A stretch of 64,000 bases of DNA, taken from assembly GCA_963729215.1 (NCBI GenBank), contig CAVSND010000023.1, positions 124,001 through 188,000 on the forward strand, in the 5' to 3' direction. This document shows, piece after piece, positions 44,711 through 52,343 of the stretch. Within the stretch, counting starts at the first letter, position 1, and each line of letters starts with the position of its first letter. Under the pieces are notes generated by a model. It saw only the letters and a program-made list of their open reading frames with translations, ran no database searches and had not been told where the DNA came from. This DNA comes from CAVQJU01 sp963729215. GTDB taxonomy: Bacteria; Acidobacteriota; Vicinamibacteria; Vicinamibacterales; CAVVIG01. A program made the position numbers and the translations under genes.

Positions 44711-46159
44711 TTATGCGGGCTTGAGCCGCTGAAGCACCTCGAGCGCCGCGCGCTCTGTGCCTTCCGCCTTGCCACGCGTGGCCGCATCGGCGCGAAACTG
44801 CGCCTTGAGCTGGTGCCAGCCGGCGTCTGACACGAGGGTGGGTTCGCTTTGCCCGCGCCCGGGCGCCCTGACTTTGTTCCGCCAGCTCTGCGCATAGAGG
44901 CGCCAGCTTGCCGCTCGCAGCTTCAGATATTCGTCAGCGTTGGCCACGAGCGGCTGGTGCTCCGGCGGCACGCCGCGAATCGATCGCAGGTGGTTATCGG
45001 CGGACTCGAGCTGGGGCACGATCTTCTGCTCGATGAGCTGCGCGAGCGCATCGGCGGTCATCTTTCCCCTGTTGACTTGTTCGAGCGCGGATTGATAGAT
45101 GCCGGCTGTCTGATCTTCGAGCGCGATGATCCGCGAGATGTCCCCCCGGACGTCGGCAATACCGCGCAGGGGAACGGCGTACGCGATGAGCGCGACAGCG
45201 GCGACCGCAGCCGCGATCCCGACGCGCCGCATGTCTGGAAGGTGTTCGGTGATGCCACCGGTCAACACGAGCCCTGCCGCGAATCCGAGGACCAGCCCGG
45301 CGCCGTTGGCCTTGAAGACGAATCCGCTGTTCGACAACGCGGATATGAGGAACAGCACGGTCGCCGGGATGAGCCACATCAACGCCGATCGAGGGATCAC
45401 GAGCGGTTGCGGATCGATCTCTTGTGGAGGCTGCTGATCGGCGCCTTCCATCAGGTGTGAATCGTCAGCCAGTTGGGAATCGTCGGCCAGAGAGTGTAAG
45501 CCGACGCTTTCCGCGACTTCTACGACCGGGCGAAATCGAATGCTGCGGGCGATCGAGGCGAGGAGCAGCCCGTAGAGACCGAAGATGGCGCCGGAGGTTC
45601 CGCCCGATACCGCCATCGGGTAGGCGGAGACGTTGATCAGCCCGGCGAGGAGTCCGGCGGAAACAAAGACGGTGGCCAGTAGAGCCCGGCCAACCAGGCG
45701 CTCGAGGAACATGCCGAGCTGCGCCAGCACGATGACCTCGACGACCATCCGGAGAAAGCTGACGTGAATGAAGGTCGATGTGAGCAGACGCCACCACCCG
45801 CCGTTGGTCGTGCGCGGGCCGAAGTTGGCGCCCCAGGCGATGAGCGTCTCCGGGGCGGTGAGCGCGCCGGGTCCGACGATCATCGCGACGAAGAGTCCGA
45901 CGGCGATCGCGACCAGCACCGGTGTCAGAAGGAGGTACTTCGTTCTGGCGCGAAGCATCGCGCGAAACGGCGCCAGGTCGGCGTAGTTTTCCCGCGCCAT
46001 CACGAAGAGCTCGCGGGAGATGAGAACCACGCGCCGCATGAGCCGCTCGCGGTCCGCAGGCGTCGTCACACGGTACCCGACAGCTCCGAGAATCAGGAGG
46101 AGAAAGAGAAACAGCACGTTGAGGGGGATGCTCAAGACCCGTGCCAGCAGAGGCCGCAA
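44711..46159 (-). CDS. rhomboid-like membrane protein, catalytic His apparently absent
   Basis: 482 residues. GGWWRLLTSTFIHVSFLRMVVEVIVLAQLGMFLERL is the rhomboid L1/TM2 region, and MAVSGGTSGAIFGLYGLLL has GTSG with the Ser nucleophile. In TM6, where HxxGxxxG is expected, the sequence is FKANGAGLVLGFAAG, with no His; the HxxxN of TM2 is also changed to R/E. It is probably an inactive rhomboid. N-terminal ~100 residues add two membrane segments; the cytoplasmic loop has a duplicated ADDSQ/ADDSH, and the C-terminal ~150 residues are helical. The start is TTG at 46157-46159. Confidence 0.8.
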   Translation of the reverse strand: MRPLLARVLSIPLNVLFLFLLLILGAVGYRVTTPADRERLMRRVVLISRELFVMARENYADLAPFRAMLRARTKYLLLTPVLVAIAVGLFVAMIVGPGALTAPETLIAWGANFGPRTTNGGWWRLLTSTFIHVSFLRMVVEVIVLAQLGMFLERLVGRALLATVFVSAGLLAGLINVSAYPMAVSGGTSGAIFGLYGLLLASIARSIRFRPVVEVAESVGLHSLADDSQLADDSHLMEGADQQPPQEIDPQPLVIPRSALMWLIPATVLFLISALSNSGFVFKANGAGLVLGFAAGLVLTGGITEHLPDMRRVGIAAAVAAVALIAYAVPLRGIADVRGDISRIIALEDQTAGIYQSALEQVNRGKMTADALAQLIEQKIVPQLESADNHLRSIRGVPPEHQPLVANADEYLKLRAASWRLYAQSWRNKVRAPGRGQSEPTLVSDAGWHQLKAQFRADAATRGKAEGTERAALEVLQRLKPA

Positions 46160-46283
46160 TTCAGGCGAGTTCCAGCCAGTCGAGGCGCCGTTCGGTTCGA
46201 ACGACGTCAGAACTCGACTCGGCCGACCAGTTTCGTAATGTCCAGGACCGCACGAATTAGCATTGCGGCATAATGCTCAGCGG

Positions 46284-46817
46284 ATGACCTGCCCGCAGTG
46301 CGCCTCTGAAATGGAGGCGATGACGTTCGACGGACACCTCGGTACGCCCGTGGCGATTGATATCTGCCGCGCGTGTCAGGTCCTCTGGTTCGATCCGCGC
46401 GAAGATCTGCGGCTGGCGCCCGCTTCGACTCTGAAGGTATTTCAGATCATCGCGAAGCAGGCGAAGTCCACTGTGGTGTCCCAGCCCGCCGCGACGGCAC
46501 CCGCGTGTCCGAGATGCGGCCTCCGTCTTCTCCAGACGCACGATCAGCAGCACGCGACGAAGTTCGAATACCTCCGCTGCGCGCGCGGACACGGCCGCCT
46601 GATCTCGTTTGTCAATTTCCTGCTCGAAAAGGATTTCATCCGCCCGTTGTCGCCGGAACAAATCGACGAGCTGCGTCAGCGGAAGATCCAGGTGATCTCC
46701 TGTTCGAAGTGCGGCGCCCCCGTCGATCTGACCCATGGCCCGGCCTGCGCGCATTGCGGCGCGTCCCTCTCGATGCTGGACGTGAGCCGGATGGCCGGAG
46801 CGGACCGGGACGAGTAG
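46284..46817 (+). CDS. multi-zinc-ribbon protein (zf-TFIIB type)
   Basis: About 177 residues with three Cys pairs: MTCPQCASEMEAMTFDGHLGTPVAIDICRACQVLWFDPREDL is a zf-TFIIB-type ribbon; CPRCGLRLLQTHDQQ..CARGHG the second; CSKCGAPVDL..CAHCGASL the third. No membrane segment. Its role is unknown, but it lies beside two other membrane/zinc-ribbon genes. It diverges from the rhomboid-like gene. The ATG at 46284 precedes MTCPQC directly. Confidence 0.8.
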   Translation: MTCPQCASEMEAMTFDGHLGTPVAIDICRACQVLWFDPREDLRLAPASTLKVFQIIAKQAKSTVVSQPAATAPACPRCGLRLLQTHDQQHATKFEYLRCARGHGRLISFVNFLLEKDFIRPLSPEQIDELRQRKIQVISCSKCGAPVDLTHGPACAHCGASLSMLDVSRMAGADRDE

Positions 46818-46818
46818 G

Positions 46819-46970
46819 TCCTTGGTGCTTGTTCTAGTCCATGGTCCGTCCTTGGCCCTTGGTCCGTTCCTGGTCCAGGAGTCCTTGGTCCATTGCAGGA
46901 TGGGGAGCCCACCGCTACGCTCTTAGACGGACTGAGACCGTTTCTTCGTTTTACGTTTTGCGTTTTACGT
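46819..46970. repeat. two minisatellites: GGTCCTTGG-like and CGTTTTA-like
   Basis: GGTCCTTGG/GGTCCATGG/GGTCCGTCC variants fill 46819-46900 in degenerate form. CGTTTTACGTTTTGCGTTTT, a run of 7-mers, fills 46938-46970. Both are non-coding, in the convergent gap after the zinc-ribbon gene. Confidence 0.7.
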
Positions 46971-46971
46971 T

Positions 46972-46996
46972 CAGGGCGCTGTTTTTCAGCGCCCTG
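46972..46996. other. perfect 10-bp hairpin with a T5 loop
   Basis: CAGGGCGCTG-TTTTT-CAGCGCCCTG lies directly downstream of the stop at 46998 of the gene on the minus strand. No T run follows on either strand, so it may be a stability element rather than a classic terminator. Confidence 0.55.
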
Positions 46997-46997
46997 C

Positions 46998-48086
46998 TTA
47001 TGAGTTGTCCAGGTAGACGAAGAGCAGGAACAAGATCAGCGCCGCCAGCACGACCAGCGACACTTTGATCCAGCTCCAGGGCCGCGAGCCGCTCATGGTT
47101 CCGGTCACACCGTTCACGACCACCTGGTAGGAAGTCGCGCCGTAGACGTACGTGAGCAGCCAGATCGGCGCGAGGATGTGCTTGAATGTCTGCCCGGTGA
47201 ACGTCGCGTTTACCGACAGGTTGCGGTAGGTATCGCCGGGCACTTCCTTCCCGCAGAGTGCCTGCAGGGTGTTCAGCATCTGCTGCCGCGAACGCTGGGC
47301 CGCGGCAACGAGATCGATCTGATAGCGCTCGACGATCCACCCCGACAGGTAGCCGGCATCGAACGGGACGAGCGACGACGTGGGAAACGGCTCGATGCGG
47401 CGCAATCGAGACGCATCCACACCAACCGACGCACACACCAGGTCATCGTCGAACGCGTGCGTCAGTTCGCCGGCAGCCGGCCTCCACTGGACCTTTCGCA
47501 CGTTCTTGCCGCCCTCGCGGACGTAGTAGTAGGTGCCCGACTCGGCGGTCCAGCGCGCGTCGGCCTGCGCGTCGAACGTCCAGTACGGAAGGTAGACGCC
47601 CTTGACGGTGTCGGTGATGGCCTTGAGCCTGAACTTGTTCGGCGCGAGCCATTGGCGGCCGTACCACGAGCGAATCAGATCGCGCGCCTGGGATTCCGAG
47701 ATCTTCAGCGGCAGCAGCGACTCCGGGCGGAACGGCTCCTTGACCTCTTCGTAGGGCACCAGCGCGGTGGAGCCGCAGAAGTCGCAGCGCTTGCCGATCT
47801 GCTGGGCCCCGAAGACCGTGATGGCCTGGCAGCTTTGGCAGCGCACCGAGATGGTGGCCGTCTTCCAGCCGCGCGCCGCGTCCGGGATCGAGCGGAGCGC
47901 GACGGCCAGATCGTGCTCGACGATCGTCGTGTCGCCCGCTGCGGTTTTCAGCTGGGCGGGCGACTCGGTTCCGCAGAACGGGCAGATGAGCGCCTGTTTG
48001 CCCGGGTTCCAGTTGGCTTCCGCGCCGCACGCCGGGCAGTTGAACTTCTGCCGTGCGGACGCGACCTGATCGCTGGCGACGTCCAT
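46998..48086 (-). CDS. zinc-ribbon membrane protein, YdjG-like
   Basis: 362 residues. FNCPACGAEANWNPGKQALICPFCGTESP is a treble/ribbon motif; VRCQSCQAITVFG..GKRCDFCGSTAL a second. A middle domain of about 170 residues (YGRQWLAPNKFRLKAITDTVKGVYLPYWTFDAQA) precedes a single C-terminal membrane segment (SLVVLAALILFLLFVYL). This layout resembles YdjG of the Bacillus ydjFGHI envelope-stress operon, in which the partner SPFH protein is YdjI. It lies 18 bases downstream of the SPFH gene on the same strand. Match is from memory. Confidence 0.75.
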   Translation of the reverse strand: MDVASDQVASARQKFNCPACGAEANWNPGKQALICPFCGTESPAQLKTAAGDTTIVEHDLAVALRSIPDAARGWKTATISVRCQSCQAITVFGAQQIGKRCDFCGSTALVPYEEVKEPFRPESLLPLKISESQARDLIRSWYGRQWLAPNKFRLKAITDTVKGVYLPYWTFDAQADARWTAESGTYYYVREGGKNVRKVQWRPAAGELTHAFDDDLVCASVGVDASRLRRIEPFPTSSLVPFDAGYLSGWIVERYQIDLVAAAQRSRQQMLNTLQALCGKEVPGDTYRNLSVNATFTGQTFKHILAPIWLLTYVYGATSYQVVVNGVTGTMSGSRPWSWIKVSLVVLAALILFLLFVYLDNS

Positions 48087-48104
48087 GACTGAAGCGCCCG
48101 CGGC

Positions 48105-49163
48105 TTATTTCAGAAAATCAGCGATCGCCGTTCTCGTAATACGCCACTGCGTGCCAATCTTCTTGCCCTTGAGGTCGCCTCCCTCGAGGCTGGAGACGAC
48201 GTCGGCCTCGGCAACGCCGAGGATCTTCGCGGCCTCGGCCGGACCGAGCGTTTCCGGAATGCCGGCTGCCGGCGCGCCCGCCCCGCCGGCTGGCGGCGTG
48301 GCCTGCGCGGTGATACCGCCCGGCTGGTTCACCATCTGGTTGGCGATCGACATCCCGACCGCCATCTCCGCGCCGATGGCGCCGACGCCGGCGCCACCCT
48401 TCTCGAGGCCCTGCGCCATCTGATACTTGACGTAGTCGTTCAGATTGCCGACCGCGGCCATGCTCGATCGCTTGTCGATTGCGGCCTCGACTTCCGGCGG
48501 CACCGACACGTTCTCGACGATGAAGCTCGCCATCTCGAGACCGTATTTTTCCTTGAGCGCCGGATTGATGAGCGGCAGGAGCGCTTCGCCCAACTCCGAG
48601 TAGCGAGTGGCCACGTCGAGCACCGGCACTTTGGCGCTGGCGAGGGCGTCGCTGAAGACGCTGACGAGCCGCGAGCGCATCACGTCGGCGAATTCGTCCA
48701 GCCGGAAATGGTTGTCGGTGCCGGCCACTTCCTTCAGGAACTTCGGCGGCTCGACGATGCGGAAGTCGTACGTCCCGAACGCGCGCACCCGGACGATGCC
48801 GAAGTCCTGGTCGCGCATCATCACCGGGTTGGACGTTCCCCACTTGTTGCCGGTGAATAATCGCGTCGTCAGGTAGTAGACATCGGCTTTGAAGGGCGAC
48901 TCGAAGCCGTATTTCCATCCCTTCAGGCGGGACAGGATGGGGATGTTGTCGGTCGTGAGGGAGTGCTTGCCCGGGCCGAACAGGTCGCCGTACTGGCCCA
49001 GGTAGACGAACTGGACGGCCTGCGATTCGCGGACGATCAACTGGGCGCCGTTCTTGATTTCCTTGTCGTCGTCCGGGAATCGGAACGACAGGGTGTCGCG
49101 CGAGTCGTCGGTCCACTCGATGATGTCGATGAACTGGCTTCTGATGAAGTCGGTCAGGCTCAT
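48105..49163 (-). CDS. SPFH-domain protein (YdjI-like) with C-terminal excisionase-type HTH
   Basis: 352 residues. Residues ~25-230 form a virion-core/YdjI-type SPFH domain (IKNGAQLIVRESQAVQFVYLGQYGDLFGPGKHSL, DFGIVRVRAFGTYDFRI). Residues ~240-290 are Gly/Ala/Pro-rich. Residues ~300-352 match the excisionase-family helix-turn-helix (LGPAEAAKILGVAEADVVSSLEGGDLKGKKIGTQWRITRTAIADFL). It probably assembles at the inner membrane; the role of the HTH, usual for DNA or protein docking, is unknown. Operon with the zinc-ribbon gene. Confidence 0.85.
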   Translation of the reverse strand: MSLTDFIRSQFIDIIEWTDDSRDTLSFRFPDDDKEIKNGAQLIVRESQAVQFVYLGQYGDLFGPGKHSLTTDNIPILSRLKGWKYGFESPFKADVYYLTTRLFTGNKWGTSNPVMMRDQDFGIVRVRAFGTYDFRIVEPPKFLKEVAGTDNHFRLDEFADVMRSRLVSVFSDALASAKVPVLDVATRYSELGEALLPLINPALKEKYGLEMASFIVENVSVPPEVEAAIDKRSSMAAVGNLNDYVKYQMAQGLEKGGAGVGAIGAEMAVGMSIANQMVNQPGGITAQATPPAGGAGAPAAGIPETLGPAEAAKILGVAEADVVSSLEGGDLKGKKIGTQWRITRTAIADFLK

Positions 49164-49292
49164 GAGCCGTCCTCCGGAAGGGACCTATTCTGCCATGCGG
49201 GTCCCTTGTATCGATACGTCAACCCCGTGTGGATGGTTCCTGGGCGGCGAACACCGGGCGGGCAGGGCCCAACGCGGCTTGTTACAAGGCAT

Positions 49293-49339
49293 TTGACCGG
49301 CGGCGGGACCGCGTGATATTAAACCAAAAGGTTTAATAT
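49293..49339 (+). promoter_or_regulatory. promoter and operator of the second arsR/SRPBCC operon
   Basis: ATATTAAACC-AAAA-GGTTTAATAT, a perfect 10-bp inverted repeat (49316-49339), ends one base before the arsR ATG. TTGACC (49293-49298) and ATATTA/TATTAA (from 49316) form the -35 and -10, spacer 17-18. The operator covers the -10 and the transcript start, which fits autorepression; the leader would be about 11-14 bases with no clear ribosome-binding site. Confidence 0.7.
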
Positions 49340-49340
49340 T

Positions 49341-49670
49341 ATGCCGACCCCGACGCTCGACCACGTGCTGGCGGCCATCTCCGATCCGACCCGCCGGGCC
49401 ATCCTCCAGCGGCTGGCGCGCGGACCTGCCCGCATCACCGACCTGGCCGAGCCGTTTGACATGTCGCTCGCCGCCGTCTCCAAGCACGTGCGGACGCTGG
49501 AACGCGGCGGGCTGGTGCGGCGGGCGCGCCGCGGGCGGGAGCACACCCTGACGCTGGATGCGCGGCCGCTTCGCCAGGTCGTGCGCTGGACCTTTCGCTA
49601 CGAGCAGTTCTGGAACGAACGCCTCGATCGCCTCGAGGCCTTTTTCGATCAGAAAGGACGAGAAAAATGA
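49341..49670 (+). CDS. ArsR-family repressor
   Basis: 109 residues. TLDHVLAAISDPTRRAILQRLARGPARITDLAEPFDMSLAAVSKHVRTLERGGLVRRARRGREHTLTL is a single winged helix without Cys ligands. It is of the same class as the ArsR at 26.2 kb and, like it, precedes an SRPBCC gene with ATGA overlap. The palindrome directly upstream is the likely autorepressor site. Confidence 0.94.
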   Translation: MPTPTLDHVLAAISDPTRRAILQRLARGPARITDLAEPFDMSLAAVSKHVRTLERGGLVRRARRGREHTLTLDARPLRQVVRWTFRYEQFWNERLDRLEAFFDQKGREK

Positions 49671-50116
49671 AAATTCCCGAAACCGAGACGTTCGATCTCA
49701 CCGTATCCCGCAGAATCCGCGGCGCCGCGGACGAGGTGTTCGACGCGTGGCTCGACGCGAAGAGTCCCGGAGGCCTGTGGTTCGGCGTCGAGCGCGTCAT
49801 CCTCAATCCCGTGGTGGACGGCCTCTTCTACCACGCGGTCAGGCACGAGAATCGGTCGTGGCCGCACTATGGCCGATTCATCCGCCTCGAGCGCGGCCGC
49901 GTCATCGAGCACACCTGGATGTCGGAGGCGACGCGCGGCCTGGAATCGATCGTGACGATCACCCTCGCCCCGCACGCAGACGGCACCGAGGTCACGCTCC
50001 ATCACGCCAACGTGCCGGACGACGAGATGGGACGCAGCCACCAGGACGGGTGGGGATGGTATCTCAGCGTCCTGGCGGAACGGTTCGAAAAGGCGTCGGC
50101 GTCCCGCGAACGCTGA
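49667..50116 (+). CDS. SRPBCC/AHSA1-family protein
   Basis: 149 residues. ETFDLTVSRRIRGAADEVFDAWLDAKSPGGLWFG, RHENRSWPHYGRFIRLERGRVIEHTWMSEATRGLESIVTITLAPHADGTEVTLHHANV is a typical AHSA1-like SRPBCC. Ligand unknown. The ATG overlaps the ArsR stop (ATGA), so the two are coupled. Confidence 0.9.
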   Translation: MKIPETETFDLTVSRRIRGAADEVFDAWLDAKSPGGLWFGVERVILNPVVDGLFYHAVRHENRSWPHYGRFIRLERGRVIEHTWMSEATRGLESIVTITLAPHADGTEVTLHHANVPDDEMGRSHQDGWGWYLSVLAERFEKASASRER

Positions 50117-50184
50117 CAGCCCTGAACCGACAGCTGACGGCCGACCGCTGAGGCGCTTGCAATCGGGCGCGTGTTACGGCATAG

Positions 50185-50212
50185 TTTCGTTTAATTGAAC
50201 GATTAAATGAAA
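50185..50212. promoter_or_regulatory. near-palindromic operator overlapping the tetR start
   Basis: TTTCGTTTAAT-TGAACG-ATTAAATGAAA pairs 10 of 11 positions. The tetR ATG at 50207 lies inside the right arm, so a bound repressor would block its own transcription or translation. Confidence 0.6.
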
Positions 50213-50966
50213 CGATTAACACGACCGACGCGACCATTCACCAAACAGTCGACGAAACGATCGACGAAACGATCGACGAAAAGACTGAGCAAAACTGCCG
50301 CTGGGAGGGCCGACGCGCGCCGCGCGGCCCCCGGGCCCGCGCGGGACGGCAACACCGAACAGCAGATCCTCGACGGGGCCCACACGGTGTTCCTGCGCCA
50401 CGGCACGTCGGGGGCGCGCATGCAGGATATCGCCGCCGAAGCCGGCGTCAACCAGGCGCTGCTGCACTACTACTTCCGGAGCAAGGAGCGGTTGTCCGAA
50501 GCGGTCTTCCGCCGCGCCGCGGCCCAATTGCTCCCGCGCGTGATCGGCGTCATGGCGTCCGACGCGGCGCTCGAGGACAAGATCGCGCGGGTGGTCGAGA
50601 TCGAACTCGAACTACCTGCTGCAGGCGCCTTACCTGCCCGGCTACATCATCAGCGAGCTGCACAATCACCCCGAGCGCGTGCGGCAGCTCCTGTCGGCGG
50701 TGACCGGCATGACGCCCGAACATGTCGGCCCGCAGGTCGTGACGCGATTGCGCCAGCAGCTCGAGGAGGGTGTCAGGGACGGCCGGTTCCGGCCGACCGC
50801 TCCCGATCAACTCATCGTGAATCTGTTCTCGCTGTGCATCTTTCCCTTCGCGGCGCGGCCGATGCTCATGGCCATACTCGGCATGGACCAGCAGGGCTTC
50901 GAGCAGTTCATCGGGCAGCGGCGCGGCCAACTCGCCGATTTCGTACTGGGGGCGCTGCGCCCATGA
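50207..50966 (+). CDS. TetR-family repressor of the efflux operon (one frame break)
   Basis: About 252 residues after repair. The N-terminus is a basic, repeat-encoded tail ([18 protein letters not shown] from the 12-mer TCGACGAAACGA at 50249-50282). The helix-turn-helix follows: [52 protein letters not shown]. The ligand domain continues in another frame ([31 protein letters not shown]), joined by dropping one G near 50609. It should control the downstream efflux genes, whose first gene overlaps its stop (ATGA). Confidence 0.87.
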
Positions 50967-52343
50967 AAAAGAAGAAGACGACGACCATCCTCGCCCTCCT
51001 GACGTTGTGCGCGCTCAACGCAAACGCGCAAGGGCCACTGGGTTCACAAGGTCCACAGGGTCCACAGGGCCCGCAGGGTCCACAGGGTCCACAAGGTCCA
51101 CAAGGTCCACGGGGTTCCCTGCAGCTCGCGGCGCTGCAGCAGGCGGCCGTCGCCGCGGATCCGCGTTTCGCCCAGATCTCGCTGCAACAGGCACAGGCCG
51201 ATCTGCGGCTGGGCAACATCTCCGCCGAGCGAAAACCGTCGATCTCGGTCGAAGGGCAGATTCAGTTCCAGTCCGACGTCCCGACGCCGCCGCCGTTCTT
51301 CCCCGGCGGCCAGCCGCTGTTCCTGCCGGCCAAGGACACCTACGACGCGTCGCTCCGCGTCGAGCAGCGCGTGTACGATGCGACGGTTCAGCCGCGGATC
51401 GACGTTGAACGCGCGCAGCTGGCCGAGTCGCAGGCCCGCGTGCGCGTCGCGCTGTTCGCGCTGCGCCAGGAAGTGAGCGACGCGTTTTTCGCCGCCGCCC
51501 TCATCGACGCTCGTGCCGGTGCGCTCCGCGCCGCCATCGCCGGCCTGGATGCGAGGCTTCGCGAGACGCAGGCGCGGGTGCGCGAGGGCGTTGCGCTCGG
51601 CGCCGACGCGGCGGCCGTGGAAGCCACGCTGCTTCGGCGGCGGCAGGACGAAGCCGAATTACGCAGCAACCGCGCGGCCGCCCTCGCGCGCCTGTCTACG
51701 TTGACGCGGCAGGCCGTTCCGGACGATGCCAGCCTCGATCTGCCGGACCTGCAGGCCCGGGTGTCGCAGGTGCGCGGATCCGCCGACAGCGCGCGCGCGA
51801 GGCCCGAGTACCGAACAGTTTGCCAGCGCGCGCACGCGCGTCTCCCGCCAGCAGGACGCGGCGGCGACGCAAACCCAGGTGCGTGTGTCCGCGTTCGGGC
51901 GCGTCGGCTATTCGCGTCCGGGCCTCAATATCATCAGCGACCAGTTCGAGCTGTGGGGCCTCGTCGGCCTCCAGCTGCGCTGGAAACCGTTCGACTGGAA
52001 CACGGAAGGGCGCGAGCGCGAGGCGCTGTCGATTCAAAACCAGATCCTCGCCGCGGACGAGGCGGCGTTCACGAGAACGATCGAACGCACGACCGACGCA
52101 GACATTCGCGCGGTGGATCGACTGACGGAAGCCCTGGCGCTCGATGACCGAATCGTGGCCTTGCGCGAGCAGATCGACAGCTCCACCGAAACGCGTTTTC
52201 GCGAGAACGTCGTCACGGCCTCGGAGTATCTGGATCGAAACGCCGAGCTGCTTGACGCACGCTTCGCGCGGGCGGCGCATCGGGTCGAGCTCGAGCAGGC
52301 CGCCGCGAAGCTGCTGACCACGCTCGGACTGGAGGTTCGGTGA
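50963..52343 (+). CDS. TolC-like outer-membrane efflux protein with a collagen-like tract (one frame break)
   Basis: About 460 residues. A signal peptide ([22 protein letters not shown]) is followed by a GPQ-repeat tract of about 30 residues, encoded by the 9-mer minisatellite, then TolC-type coiled helices with [64 protein letters not shown] and [21 protein letters not shown]. One C near 51811 must be removed. It forms the outer channel of the exporter. ATG overlaps the TetR stop. Confidence 0.88.
51034..51115. repeat. 9-mer minisatellite (GGTCCACAG/GGTCCACAA) inside tolC
   Basis: Eight units of GGTCCACAG-type encode repeated Gly-Pro-Gln triplets near the N-terminus of the mature TolC-like protein. 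The same 9-mer, in reverse complement (GTGGACCCG), fills the metX upstream region. Confidence 0.9.

Noticed and set aside
46972..46996. Rho-independent terminator
   Set aside because: Perfect stem, but the T run is in the loop and none follows on either strand.
50207..52147. One 646-residue open frame fusing TetR and TolC parts
   Set aside because: The middle is out of frame with both proteins; it is a product of the +1 break at 50609. TetR and TolC are separate genes overlapping at 50963.
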